A stretch of DNA of 18,070 nucleotides from an uncultured Lachnospiraceae bacterium. GTDB lineage: Bacteria > Bacillota > Clostridia > Lachnospirales > Lachnospiraceae. Made by a program: the position numbers and the translations under genes. Positions 7,077 through 13,899 of the stretch are shown piece by piece. The stretch covers positions 1 through 18,070 of the forward strand of contig OMRN01000015.1 in assembly GCA_900313265.1 (NCBI GenBank), in the 5' to 3' direction. Each line of letters opens with the position of its first letter. Position 1 is the stretch's first letter. The notes beneath the pieces are model-generated. The model worked only from the letters and a program-made list of their open reading frames with translations. It made no database searches and was not told the DNA's origin.

Positions 7077-7616
7077 ATGAAGAATCATTTTGCTTTAAAG
7101 AAGGGAAAAACTCTGTTTTGTGCGTTTCTGCTTGCGGGAACGGCACTTCTTTGCGCATGTTTTTCCAGCGGCCTCGATCATTACGATAACGCCATCCAGA
7201 ATGAGAAGAAGGATGAAGAAGTCGTTTCCGATACGAAACAAAACGACAGGGAAACGGAAAGCGAACTTGAGAATATTTTGGAAGAAGCGGGAGATCTTTC
7301 CTTAGAGAATCAGGAGAAAACGGTACCGGAAGAAGAGACGGAAATCTCCAATCTGCAGTTTCGAAAAAAAAAATATCTGGATGAACACTACGAAAAGCAT
7401 GGCGTAGAAATGGGTTTTAAAAACGCCGAAGAATACCTGGCGGCCGCCAACCGGGTGGTTTCAAATCCCAATGCCCTTCATAAGAAGGAAAAAGAGGATA
7501 ACGACGATGTTTATTATGTGGAAGAAACCAACGAATTCGTCGTGGTTTCCGGGGACGGATATATCCGCACCTACTTTAATCCCAGTGCGGGAATCGATTA
7601 TTATAACAGACAGTAG
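7077..7616 (+). CDS. Predicted lipoprotein with toxin-like C-terminal domain
   Basis: The protein has 179 residues in three parts. Residues 1-28 are a lipoprotein signal: basic start, hydrophobic core, lipobox L25-C-A-C28 with C28 as the acylated residue. Residues 29-92 are a strongly acidic, probably unstructured linker. Residues about 98-179 are a compact domain with H104, KHG (107-109), a NAEEYL helix and the ending YIRTYFNPSAGIDYYNRQ. From memory this pattern resembles C-terminal domains of polymorphic/CDI-type toxins of the RNase (BECR) class, but I cannot confirm it and the activity is unproven. ATG 7077 has GGGAGA 6 nt upstream. An A10 run interrupts the gene at the linker-domain boundary. 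Other readings are a substrate-binding or inhibitor lipoprotein. No immunity-like gene is obvious beside it. Confidence 0.75.
   Translation: MKNHFALKKGKTLFCAFLLAGTALLCACFSSGLDHYDNAIQNEKKDEEVVSDTKQNDRETESELENILEEAGDLSLENQEKTVPEEETEISNLQFRKKKYLDEHYEKHGVEMGFKNAEEYLAAANRVVSNPNALHKKEKEDNDDVYYVEETNEFVVVSGDGYIRTYFNPSAGIDYYNRQ
7364..7373 (+). repeat. A10 homopolymer tract inside the lipoprotein gene
   Basis: Ten consecutive A encode the lysines of FRKKKY between the acidic linker and the C-terminal domain. Runs of this length are known sites of polymerase slippage. By reading the shifted frames, one reaches a TGA within three codons and the other a TAG after about ten, so a slip would remove the C-terminal domain. 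Confidence 0.9.
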
Positions 7617-7652
7617 TTTAGCAGAAAAAATTATAATGGGGAGGTACTTATT

Positions 7653-8594
7653 ATGCCAAGTATCAGTTTGCAGAGAATCGTTGAGAAGGCGAAGTTAGAG
7701 CCGATTACACCGGAGATTCCGATTGACAAAATCAAAATCAAGCAGCCGGATATTAACCGTCCGGCACTTCAGATGGCGGGCTTTTTTGAAAATTACGAAG
7801 CCACGCGTCTGCAGATTATCGGGTTCGTCGAATACCGTTACATGGAATCCTTATCACCGGAAAGAAAAGAAGAAATCTATACGAAACTTTTAAGTTATCC
7901 GATTCCCTGTATTGTGTTCTGCCGCGATCTTGAGCCGGATGAACTGTTCAGACAGAAAGCAATTGAAAACGGAGTTCCTCTTTTCAAAACCAAGAATACA
8001 ACGTCCGTATTCATGGCGGAAACCATCCGCTGGCTGAATGTCAAACTGGCTCCGTGCATTTCCATTCACGGTGTACTGGTTGATATTTACGGCGAGGGTG
8101 TTTTGATTACAGGTGAGAGCGGAATCGGTAAATCCGAAGCGGCACTGGAACTGATTAAAAGAGGACATCGTCTTGTAACGGACGATGTGGTGGAAATCAG
8201 AAAGGTGAGCGAGGATACCTTAATCGGTACGGCACCGGAGACCACGAAGCACTTAATCGAACTTCGAGGAATCGGTATTGTGGATGTAAAAACGCTTTTC
8301 GGTGTATCATCCGTTAAGGAAACGCAGAATATCGATTTAGTTATCAAACTGGCGGACTGGAACAAGGATACGGAATATGACAGACTCGGACTGGAAGAAC
8401 AGTATACGGAGTATCTGGGCAATAAGGTTGTCTGCCACAACATTCCGGTACGTCCCGGACGAAATCTTGCCATCGTCTGTGAAACGGCAGCCGTAAACCA
8501 CAGACAGAAAAAGATGGGCTACAATGCGGCACAGGAACTCTACAAGCGTGTTCAGAATTCGCTGGCTCAGAAAAGAGAAGAAGAGGAAGAATAA
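7653..8594 (+). CDS. hprK: HPr kinase/phosphorylase
   Basis: HprK phosphorylates and dephosphorylates a conserved serine in HPr and Crh in response to metabolites, controlling carbon catabolite repression in Firmicutes. Visible features are H140 in ISIHGV, the P-loop GESGIGKS (154-161), the D177-D178 pair in LVTDDVVEI, the signature ELRGIGIVDV (203-212) and the C-terminal PVRPGRNLA...RQKKMGYNAA. The length of 313 residues is normal. ATG 7653 follows GGGGAGG at 8 nt, a very strong ribosome site. Its likely substrate, a Crh-like protein, is encoded 3.8 kb downstream on the same strand, and glucokinase is next, so the block fits a carbon-control operon. Confidence 0.97.
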   Translation: MPSISLQRIVEKAKLEPITPEIPIDKIKIKQPDINRPALQMAGFFENYEATRLQIIGFVEYRYMESLSPERKEEIYTKLLSYPIPCIVFCRDLEPDELFRQKAIENGVPLFKTKNTTSVFMAETIRWLNVKLAPCISIHGVLVDIYGEGVLITGESGIGKSEAALELIKRGHRLVTDDVVEIRKVSEDTLIGTAPETTKHLIELRGIGIVDVKTLFGVSSVKETQNIDLVIKLADWNKDTEYDRLGLEEQYTEYLGNKVVCHNIPVRPGRNLAIVCETAAVNHRQKKMGYNAAQELYKRVQNSLAQKREEEEE

Positions 8595-8680
8595 TTCTAA
8601 GAAAGCATAAAACAAAAGAGAAAAAGAAACAGCATTAATTAAAGAGAAAAAAATAAAGAATCATTTCGGAGGATAACAGA

Positions 8681-9619
8681 ATGGCACAGTATGTATTTGC
8701 GGTGGATTTAGGAGGAACGACAGTTAAGCTCGGTCTTTTTGACAAAGAAGGAAATGTTCTGGAAAAATGGGAAATCGTTACCAGGAAAGAGAACAACGGA
8801 GAAAACATCCTGCCGGATATAGCGAAGAGCATTAAAGATAAAGCGGCGGAAAAAAACATCGCCAAAGAGGATATTCTCGGAGTCGGAATCGGTGTTCCGG
8901 GTCCCGTGGATTCCAAGGGAACCATTTATAAGGCCGCCAATCTCGGATGGGATGTATTTAATGTAAGTGAAACACTCGGAGAATTAACCGGACTTCCCGT
9001 AAAGACCGGGAATGATGCAAATGTGGCCGCACTCGGTGAAATGTGGAAGGGCGGCGGAAAAGGATATGACAGCATTGTTGCGGTAACACTCGGAACCGGT
9101 GTCGGCGGCGGTGTTATCATCGAAGGAAAACTGGTGGCCGGATCTACCGGTGCCGGCGGTGAAATCGGTCATATTCATGTGGAAGATAACGAAACCATAT
9201 CCTGCGGATGCGGAAAGAAGGGATGTTTGGAGCAGTATGCTTCGGCTACCGGAATTGCCAGACTTGCCAATGAACGTCTTGCGCAGGATGATATGCCGAG
9301 CTCTCTTCGGAGCGTGGAGACAATCGATGCCAAAGCGGTATTTGATGCCGTGAAAGCCGGGGATGCTCTGGCAATCGAAGTAGCGGAGATTTTCGGAATG
9401 TATCTCGGAAAGGGACTTGCAGCGGTTGCGGCGGTTGTAAACCCGGAGGCTTTCGTAATCGGCGGCGGTGTCAGCAAAGCCGGCGAAGTGCTTTTTGAAT
9501 ATATCGAAAAGAACTATGTTAAATATGCTTTCCACGGAACACGGAACGTGAAATTCTGCCTTGCAACACTCGGAAACGATGCGGGTATTTACGGAGCGGC
9601 CAAACTGATTCTGGAGTAA
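8681..9619 (+). CDS. glcK: ROK-family glucokinase
   Basis: Phosphorylates glucose to glucose-6-phosphate at entry to glycolysis. The ATP-binding start VDLGGTTVKLGLFD (residues 9-21), catalytic D112 in GNDANVAALGE, the GTGVGGG loop (138-144), E161/H164 and the ROK zinc motif C175-G-C177-GKKG-C182 are all present. At 312 residues it is typical of Gram-positive ROK glucokinases. ATG 8681 has GGAGG about 9 nt upstream. The 86-nt gap after hprK is A-rich and shows no clear promoter or terminator. Fructokinase or N-acetylhexosamine kinase are the other ROK options, but the overall pattern and the hprK neighbour favour glucokinase. Confidence 0.92.
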   Translation: MAQYVFAVDLGGTTVKLGLFDKEGNVLEKWEIVTRKENNGENILPDIAKSIKDKAAEKNIAKEDILGVGIGVPGPVDSKGTIYKAANLGWDVFNVSETLGELTGLPVKTGNDANVAALGEMWKGGGKGYDSIVAVTLGTGVGGGVIIEGKLVAGSTGAGGEIGHIHVEDNETISCGCGKKGCLEQYASATGIARLANERLAQDDMPSSLRSVETIDAKAVFDAVKAGDALAIEVAEIFGMYLGKGLAAVAAVVNPEAFVIGGGVSKAGEVLFEYIEKNYVKYAFHGTRNVKFCLATLGNDAGIYGAAKLILE

Positions 9620-9650
9620 TCAGTCGCTTAAGAGGGGAAAGAAAAGAGAA

Positions 9651-10559
9651 ATGACCGGGCAGCAGATCAACGAGATTCTAAGTATCATAGAGAGTGACCG
9701 GGTTCGGTTAAACGAGCCCATGAATAAACATACCACATTCCGGATCGGAGGAAATGCGGAGTGCTTTGTCAGCATACAAAGCATTGATGAATTGCGCGAA
9801 CTGACTTCACTTTGCAGGAGAGAAAACATTCCGTTTTTCCTGATTGGAAAGGGGAGTAATCTCCTGGTTTCCGATAAGGGCATTCCGGGAGTTGTGGCTT
9901 ACCTCGGAGAGGAACTTTGCAGCATCAGCGTGAATGAAAACCTGATTGTTGCCGAGGCGGGAGCGACACTTGCAGCCGTTGCGGCAACCGCTTTAAAAGA
10001 AGGACTCACCGGTTTTGAATTTGCGGCTGGAATCCCGGGAACCGTCGGCGGGGCAATCCGCATGAATGCGGGCGCGTACGGCGGTGATATGTCACAGGTT
10101 GTGAAATGGGTTCGCGTCCTGGAACCGGACGGAAATATCCGGACGATTGCTGCGGAGGAGATGAATTTTTCCTACCGGTATTCCATTTTAAAAGATGTGG
10201 ATTATATCGTACTGGCAGCGGGGATTGCCTTAAATTGCGGTGACGAAAAAAGCATCCGCATGTCCATGATGGAACTGGCCGAGAGAAGAAAAGAAAAACA
10301 GCCGCTTGAATATCCTTCTGCCGGCAGTACGTTTAAAAGACCGGAAGGATACTTTGCCGGCAAACTGATTTCGGAAGCGGGACTCAGCGGTGCCAGAGTG
10401 GGTGATGCGGTGGTCAGCGAAAAGCACAACGGATTTATCGTAAACGAAGGATGTGCCACGGCGGAAGATGTGAAACAGTTAATCGAGACCGTAAGAAAAA
10501 AAGTATATGAAAACTCCGGCGTTTTACTGGAACCGGAAATAATATTTGTAGGAGAATAA
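9651..10559 (+). CDS. murB: UDP-N-acetylenolpyruvoylglucosamine reductase
   Basis: An FAD- and NADPH-dependent enzyme that reduces UDP-GlcNAc-enolpyruvate to UDP-MurNAc, the second committed step of peptidoglycan synthesis, directly after MurA. FAD-binding motifs are KHTTFRIGG and GKGSNLLVSDKG; AAGIPGTVGGAIRMNAGAYG (125-144) is the family signature. Probable catalytic residues are R176 in SYRYS, S226 in SAGSTFKRPEG and E296 in LLEPEI. The 302-residue length and the missing extra loop indicate the short type II MurB found in Firmicutes. murA lies in the same window about 6 kb downstream under its own promoter. The stop is one base before the rapZ start, implying translational coupling. Confidence 0.96.
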   Translation: MTGQQINEILSIIESDRVRLNEPMNKHTTFRIGGNAECFVSIQSIDELRELTSLCRRENIPFFLIGKGSNLLVSDKGIPGVVAYLGEELCSISVNENLIVAEAGATLAAVAATALKEGLTGFEFAAGIPGTVGGAIRMNAGAYGGDMSQVVKWVRVLEPDGNIRTIAAEEMNFSYRYSILKDVDYIVLAAGIALNCGDEKSIRMSMMELAERRKEKQPLEYPSAGSTFKRPEGYFAGKLISEAGLSGARVGDAVVSEKHNGFIVNEGCATAEDVKQLIETVRKKVYENSGVLLEPEIIFVGE

Positions 10560-10560
10560 C

Positions 10561-11415
10561 ATGCGTTTTGTCATAGTAACGGGAATGAGCGGTGCCGGAA
10601 AACTGACGGCACAGAAGATGCTCGAAGATCTGGGGTATTACTGTGTGGATAATCTGCCGGTTCCGTTAATCAGCAAATTCGTCGAACTGATTCTGGAACC
10701 GAACCGTGAAATTACGAAGGTGGTTTTGGGAATCGATGTCCGCGCCGACCAGTCTTTTGATGAAGTCCAGCTGGCTCTTCAGGATTTAAAGAAAAAGAAT
10801 TTTCCGTACGAAATTCTGTTCATGGATGCTTCCGATGCAACTTTGCAGAAAAGATACAAGGAATCGAGAAGAATGCATCCGCTCGCACCGGACGGACTCG
10901 TTATCGACGGAATAAACAGGGAACGGGAAATCTTAAAGAAAACGAAAGCCGAAGCGGATTATGTTATTGACACATCATATCTGTTAACCCGCGAACTGAA
11001 AGCGGAACTTGAGAATATTTTTGTAAAAAACGAAAACTACAATTCCCTGATGGTGAATATCGTATCCTTCGGATTCAAACACGGTCTTCCGGCCGACGTG
11101 GACCTTGTTTTTGACGTGCGTTTCCTTCCGAACCCGTTCTATATTGACGAACTTAAGGATAAAACGGGAAACGATAAAGAAGTCCGTGACTATGTCATGT
11201 CTTCGCCGGAGAGCAGAATTTTCATGGATAAAGTAAAAGACCTGATTCTGTTTTTGATTCCGAATTACATTAAAGAGGGCAAGAACCAGCTGGTAATCGG
11301 AATCGGCTGTACCGGAGGACATCACAGAAGTGTTACTCTGGCGAATGAACTTTATGAAGAGTTAAAGTCGGAGGGAAGTTTCGGAATCCGGCTTGAGCAC
11401 AGGGATATTCGGTAA
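10561..11415 (+). CDS. rapZ: RapZ/YvcJ nucleotide-binding protein with altered P-loop
   Basis: This family binds NTPs; E. coli RapZ is an adaptor that sends the small RNA GlmZ to RNase E and so controls glucosamine-6-phosphate synthesis, while the Bacillus homologue YvcJ is a GTP/ATP-hydrolysing protein. Family landmarks are EDLGYYCVDNLPVPL, the RRMHPL segment, FKHGLPADVDLVFDVRFLPN and the C-terminal GIGCTGGHHRSV. The P-loop reads GMSGAGKLT (residues 8-16): the Ser/Thr normally following the Walker lysine is Leu, with Thr one place later, so Mg-nucleotide binding may be weakened. ATG 10561 has AGGAG 7-8 nt upstream inside the end of murB. whiA follows after two bases. Confidence 0.95.
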   Translation: MRFVIVTGMSGAGKLTAQKMLEDLGYYCVDNLPVPLISKFVELILEPNREITKVVLGIDVRADQSFDEVQLALQDLKKKNFPYEILFMDASDATLQKRYKESRRMHPLAPDGLVIDGINREREILKKTKAEADYVIDTSYLLTRELKAELENIFVKNENYNSLMVNIVSFGFKHGLPADVDLVFDVRFLPNPFYIDELKDKTGNDKEVRDYVMSSPESRIFMDKVKDLILFLIPNYIKEGKNQLVIGIGCTGGHHRSVTLANELYEELKSEGSFGIRLEHRDIR

Positions 11416-11417
11416 AA

Positions 11418-12338
11418 ATGACTTTTTCGAAAGAAGTGAAGGAAGAAATGGCAAAGCATATTCCGAAAAGCAGGCACTGTGCCATTTCGGAACTGGCAGT
11501 AATCCTTCTTTATTTCGGCCTGATGACTTCGGATGAAGGCCGAAGCAGGCTGGAGATTTGCATCGAGCAGGAAATGATTGCCAGAAAATGCTTTACATTG
11601 TTGGAAAAAACATTTAATATAAGTGTTGGTGCGCAAAAAGAGGAGCATAATACCCGCTTTGTGATTACGGATGATGAAGTGGTTAAGGATATTCTTTTAG
11701 CCACAAAATTCTGTGAGAATGCGGAATATACGCTGGGAAAAAGAAAGAGCGTATCCGGTGTCCTTTTAAAAACGGAGTGTTGCAAAAGGGCTTTTTTGCG
11801 CTCATGTTTTATGTGTTGCGGCTCCGTCTCGGATCCGGGGAAAGCATACCATCTGGAATTCGTATGCCGCTTTCCGGAGACAGCCACACAGATTGCCGAT
11901 GTTTTAGCGGAGTTTTCCGTTAAGGCGAAAATCATCGAAAGAAAGAAATATCATGTGGTATATCTGAAAGAAGGATCGGCAATTGTTGAATTTCTGAATA
12001 TCTGTTCCGCGCATGTATCCATGATGAATTTGGAGAATTACCGGATTCTGCATGAAATTGCGGGAGACACAAACCGCCGTGTGAACTGTGAAACGGCGAA
12101 TCTTTTAAAGAGTGTAAATGCTGCTAATGCACAAATAGAGGATATCCGTTTTATCGACCGGGAGATCGGAATTAAGAATCTTCCTCCGTCGCTTTATGAG
12201 GTGGCGACGATAAGACTGGAACATCCGGATGCGACATTACAGGAACTTGGGGGGTTCCTTGATCCGCCTGTCGGAAAATCGGGAGTGAATCACAGACTCC
12301 GGAAAATTCAGGAAATTGCGGAGAAACTAAAGGGGTAA
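11418..12338 (+). CDS. whiA: WhiA-family DNA-binding protein
   Basis: WhiA has an N-terminal domain related to LAGLIDADG homing endonucleases, without nuclease function, and a C-terminal helix-turn-helix. In Streptomyces it activates sporulation division genes; in Bacillus it affects cell division and chromosome segregation. The N-terminus MTFSKEVKEEMAKH, the central GSVSDPGKAYHLEFVC and above all the C-terminal LGGFLDPPVGKSGVNHRLRK are diagnostic. The length of 306 residues is normal. It starts two bases after rapZ. The usual Bacillus partner yvcK between rapZ and whiA is absent here, while the crh-like gene after whiA is present. Confidence 0.96.
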   Translation: MTFSKEVKEEMAKHIPKSRHCAISELAVILLYFGLMTSDEGRSRLEICIEQEMIARKCFTLLEKTFNISVGAQKEEHNTRFVITDDEVVKDILLATKFCENAEYTLGKRKSVSGVLLKTECCKRAFLRSCFMCCGSVSDPGKAYHLEFVCRFPETATQIADVLAEFSVKAKIIERKKYHVVYLKEGSAIVEFLNICSAHVSMMNLENYRILHEIAGDTNRRVNCETANLLKSVNAANAQIEDIRFIDREIGIKNLPPSLYEVATIRLEHPDATLQELGGFLDPPVGKSGVNHRLRKIQEIAEKLKG

Positions 12339-12390
12339 AGAGAAGGTTGAACGAGTCACTGAGACATGATGTCATAAGGAGGAAATAATC

Positions 12391-12651
12391 ATGATTTCAA
12401 AAGAAATGACCGTAAAGCTTTCCGGAGGAATGGAAGCAAGACCCGTAGCCATGCTTGTTCAGGTGGCAAGCCAGTATGATTCATCCATCTATTTACAGGT
12501 TGGAGAAGGAAAGAAAGTCAATGCCAAGAGTATCATGGGAATGATGAGCCTTGGCCTGAATGCCGGCGAGAAAGTTACCGTGGTTGCGGACGGAAGTGAT
12601 GAAGTTCCCGCCATGGAGGAAATCGAAAATTATTTAAGCACGGAAGCATAA
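12391..12651 (+). CDS. Crh-like HPr-family protein (Glu at the His15 position)
   Basis: An 86-residue protein with the HPr fold sequence. In true HPr the motif GLHARP carries His15, which accepts phosphate from enzyme I; here it is GMEARP, with Glu15. The HprK target region NAKSIMGMMSLG is perfect, with the serine at 47 because of a one-residue insertion (Ser46 in HPr). This combination is that of Bacillus Crh (Gln15, Ser46), a protein used only for catabolite repression and unable to pass phosphate to sugars. The location just after whiA also matches crh. It is probably phosphorylated by the HprK encoded upstream and then binds CcpA or another partner (inference). The ribosome site AAGGAGGA is strong. 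Confidence 0.9.
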   Translation: MISKEMTVKLSGGMEARPVAMLVQVASQYDSSIYLQVGEGKKVNAKSIMGMMSLGLNAGEKVTVVADGSDEVPAMEEIENYLSTEA

Positions 12652-12682
12652 TCGGCCTCCGCATAATTACCGGAAGAATAAA

Positions 12683-13585
12683 ATGGATAAAAAGAAAATG
12701 TTTTTTGTCTATAATGCGCATGCCGGACAGGAAAGAATCCGTTTTGCGCTGGTAGACATTCTGGATATTTTTCAGAAAGCCGGTTATGAAGTAACCGTTC
12801 ATCCTACCCAGTACAGCGGGGATGCTGTCGACTGCATTAAAGAGATTGAAGGAAAATACGATCTCGTGGTATGTTCCGGCGGCGACGGAACCTTAGATGA
12901 AGTTGTAAAGGGAATGGGTGAATGCGAAAAGAGAGTTCCGATCGGATATCTTCCGGCCGGAAGCACAAACGATTTTGCCAGAACCCTGGGAATTCCTTCG
13001 GAATTTTCCAAAGCTGCGAAAATAGCGGTTACCGGAAAGCCGTTTATGTGCGATATCGGAACTTTTAACGGAAATCCGTTCGTTTATATTGCCGCATTCG
13101 GAGCCCTTACGGAAGTGTCTTATGCGACGAACCAGAGAGTAAAGAACATTTTCGGACATATGGCATACGTGCTCGAAGGAATCCGGGCAATCGGAATGGG
13201 AAATTTAAAACCCTACTCCATGAGCATTGTGGCAAACAACCAGCTGATTAAGGACACATTCATTTACGGAATGATTTCCAATACGGTTTCCATCGGAGGC
13301 GTACGTTTAACCGACAAAAATGTGAAACTGGACGACGGTGAATTTGAAGCCATGTTCATCAAATACCCGGACGATCCGGTTGAACTGAATTCTCTGCTAT
13401 CGACCCTGATTGCGCAGGAGGCGGATCCGGAGCATGTATATTACTTCCGGACTTCCGAAATTCATATCAGTTCCGATACGGAAACGCCGTGGACCCGGGA
13501 CGGGGAAAACGGAGGATTCCATAAAGATGTGGAAATCCAGAATTTCAAACAGCGGGTTCAGCTGATTGTCCCTTCGGATTATTAA
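12683..13585 (+). CDS. Diacylglycerol kinase family (YegS/BmrU-type) lipid kinase
   Basis: A 300-residue protein of the DAGK catalytic-domain family, which phosphorylates lipids such as diacylglycerol at the inner membrane face. Nucleotide-binding motifs are the SGGDGT loop (65-70, with the invariant GGDGT) and PAGSTNDFAR (91-100); DIGTFNGNPFVYIAAFG and LDDGEFEAMF in the C-terminal half are also family features. The true substrate cannot be read from sequence: DgkB (diacylglycerol recycling) and undefined YegS-type lipid kinases are both possible. The gene follows the crh-like gene by 31 nt with GGAAGAA as a modest ribosome site, and a strong hairpin follows it, so it seems to be the last gene of the series. 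Confidence 0.9.
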   Translation: MDKKKMFFVYNAHAGQERIRFALVDILDIFQKAGYEVTVHPTQYSGDAVDCIKEIEGKYDLVVCSGGDGTLDEVVKGMGECEKRVPIGYLPAGSTNDFARTLGIPSEFSKAAKIAVTGKPFMCDIGTFNGNPFVYIAAFGALTEVSYATNQRVKNIFGHMAYVLEGIRAIGMGNLKPYSMSIVANNQLIKDTFIYGMISNTVSIGGVRLTDKNVKLDDGEFEAMFIKYPDDPVELNSLLSTLIAQEADPEHVYYFRTSEIHISSDTETPWTRDGENGGFHKDVEIQNFKQRVQLIVPSDY

Positions 13586-13608
13586 TTTTTTTACATAAAA
13601 GCAAAAGA

Positions 13609-13636
13609 AAAAGCAGATGCTGATGCATCTGCTTTT
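13609..13636 (+). terminator. Hairpin after the lipid kinase gene
   Basis: A perfect 12-bp stem, aaaagcagatgc (13609-13620) with gcatctgctttt (13625-13636), closes on loop tgat. The only T-run is the TTTT closing the stem, followed by ccaaat, so it may terminate inefficiently or act in both directions, or protect the mRNA 3' end. Confidence 0.7.
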
Positions 13637-13670
13637 CCAAATAGGAGAAAATGAAAAAATCTAGAAAATG

Positions 13671-13704
13671 AGGAGCCCCCATTCAAAGGGGTTTTTCTTT
13701 TTTA
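13671..13704 (+). terminator. Second Rho-independent terminator with long T-tract
   Basis: A stem of four G-C pairs extended by a G-U pair and further pairs (13671-13679 with 13688-13696, loop 13680-13687) is followed by CTTTTTTT. The stem plus T-tract is the classical arrangement on the + strand and backs up the hairpin 35 nt upstream. Confidence 0.75.
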
Positions 13705-13800
13705 TCTGCCTTTACTATCTATAATTACTATATCAGCGGAATGTGAACAAAATATGAATAAAAACAGAAGAAAAGGTCAAAACTTTGTGTAGTGGTTTGC

Positions 13801-13820
13801 TGTGGATAAAGTGTTGATAA
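13801..13820. promoter_or_regulatory. DnaA-box-like pair overlapping a promoter
   Basis: tgtggataa (13801-13809) is the exact complement of the DnaA box TTATCCACA, and tgttgataa (13812-13820) is an 8/9 match in the same direction, 11 bp further on, close to one helical turn. The second overlaps the -35 of the next promoter. Chance occurrence is possible for either alone. Confidence 0.4.
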
Positions 13821-13842
13821 AAAAGAAGAAGTTTGTTAAAAT
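13814..13842 (+). promoter_or_regulatory. Extended -10 promoter of the tail-anchored coiled-coil gene
   Basis: -35 TTGATA (13814-13819), a 17-nt spacer and -10 TAAAAT (13837-13842), with an extended -10 TG at 13834-13835. The start near 13849 leaves a leader of about 50 nt ending in GGAGG. Confidence 0.75.
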
Positions 13843-13899
13843 AACTTTGTATGGGTGTATGAAAAAGGATTGCCATATAGATAAAACCGGAGGTTCGTT

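Larger units (their letters stand above)
13586..13899. other. Intergenic control region (314 nt)
   Basis: No convincing protein gene lies here. It holds, in order: a 12-bp hairpin (13609-13636), a possible six-codon reading frame MKKSRK (13651-13671), a second hairpin with a T-tract (13671-13704), an AT-rich stretch, a pair of DnaA-box-like sequences (13801-13820), and an extended -10 promoter (13814-13842) for the next gene. It marks the break between the hprK-whiA-lipid kinase series and the envelope genes. Confidence 0.8.

Noticed and set aside
7632..7637. TATAAT before hprK as a -10 box
   Set aside because: The -35 position reads GACAGT, and the implied start would fall at the end of the GGGGAGG ribosome site, leaving too little leader.
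8984..9535. 183-codon - strand frame inside glucokinase, and similar frames in uvrC and the coiled-coil gene
   Set aside because: All overlap well-supported genes, lack ribosome sites and read as low-quality translations; long antisense frames are common in sequence with this codon bias.
12361..12376. gacat-g-atgtc inverted repeat before the Crh-like gene
   Set aside because: Arms of only five bases with a 1-nt spacer and no T-tract; too weak to call an operator or terminator.
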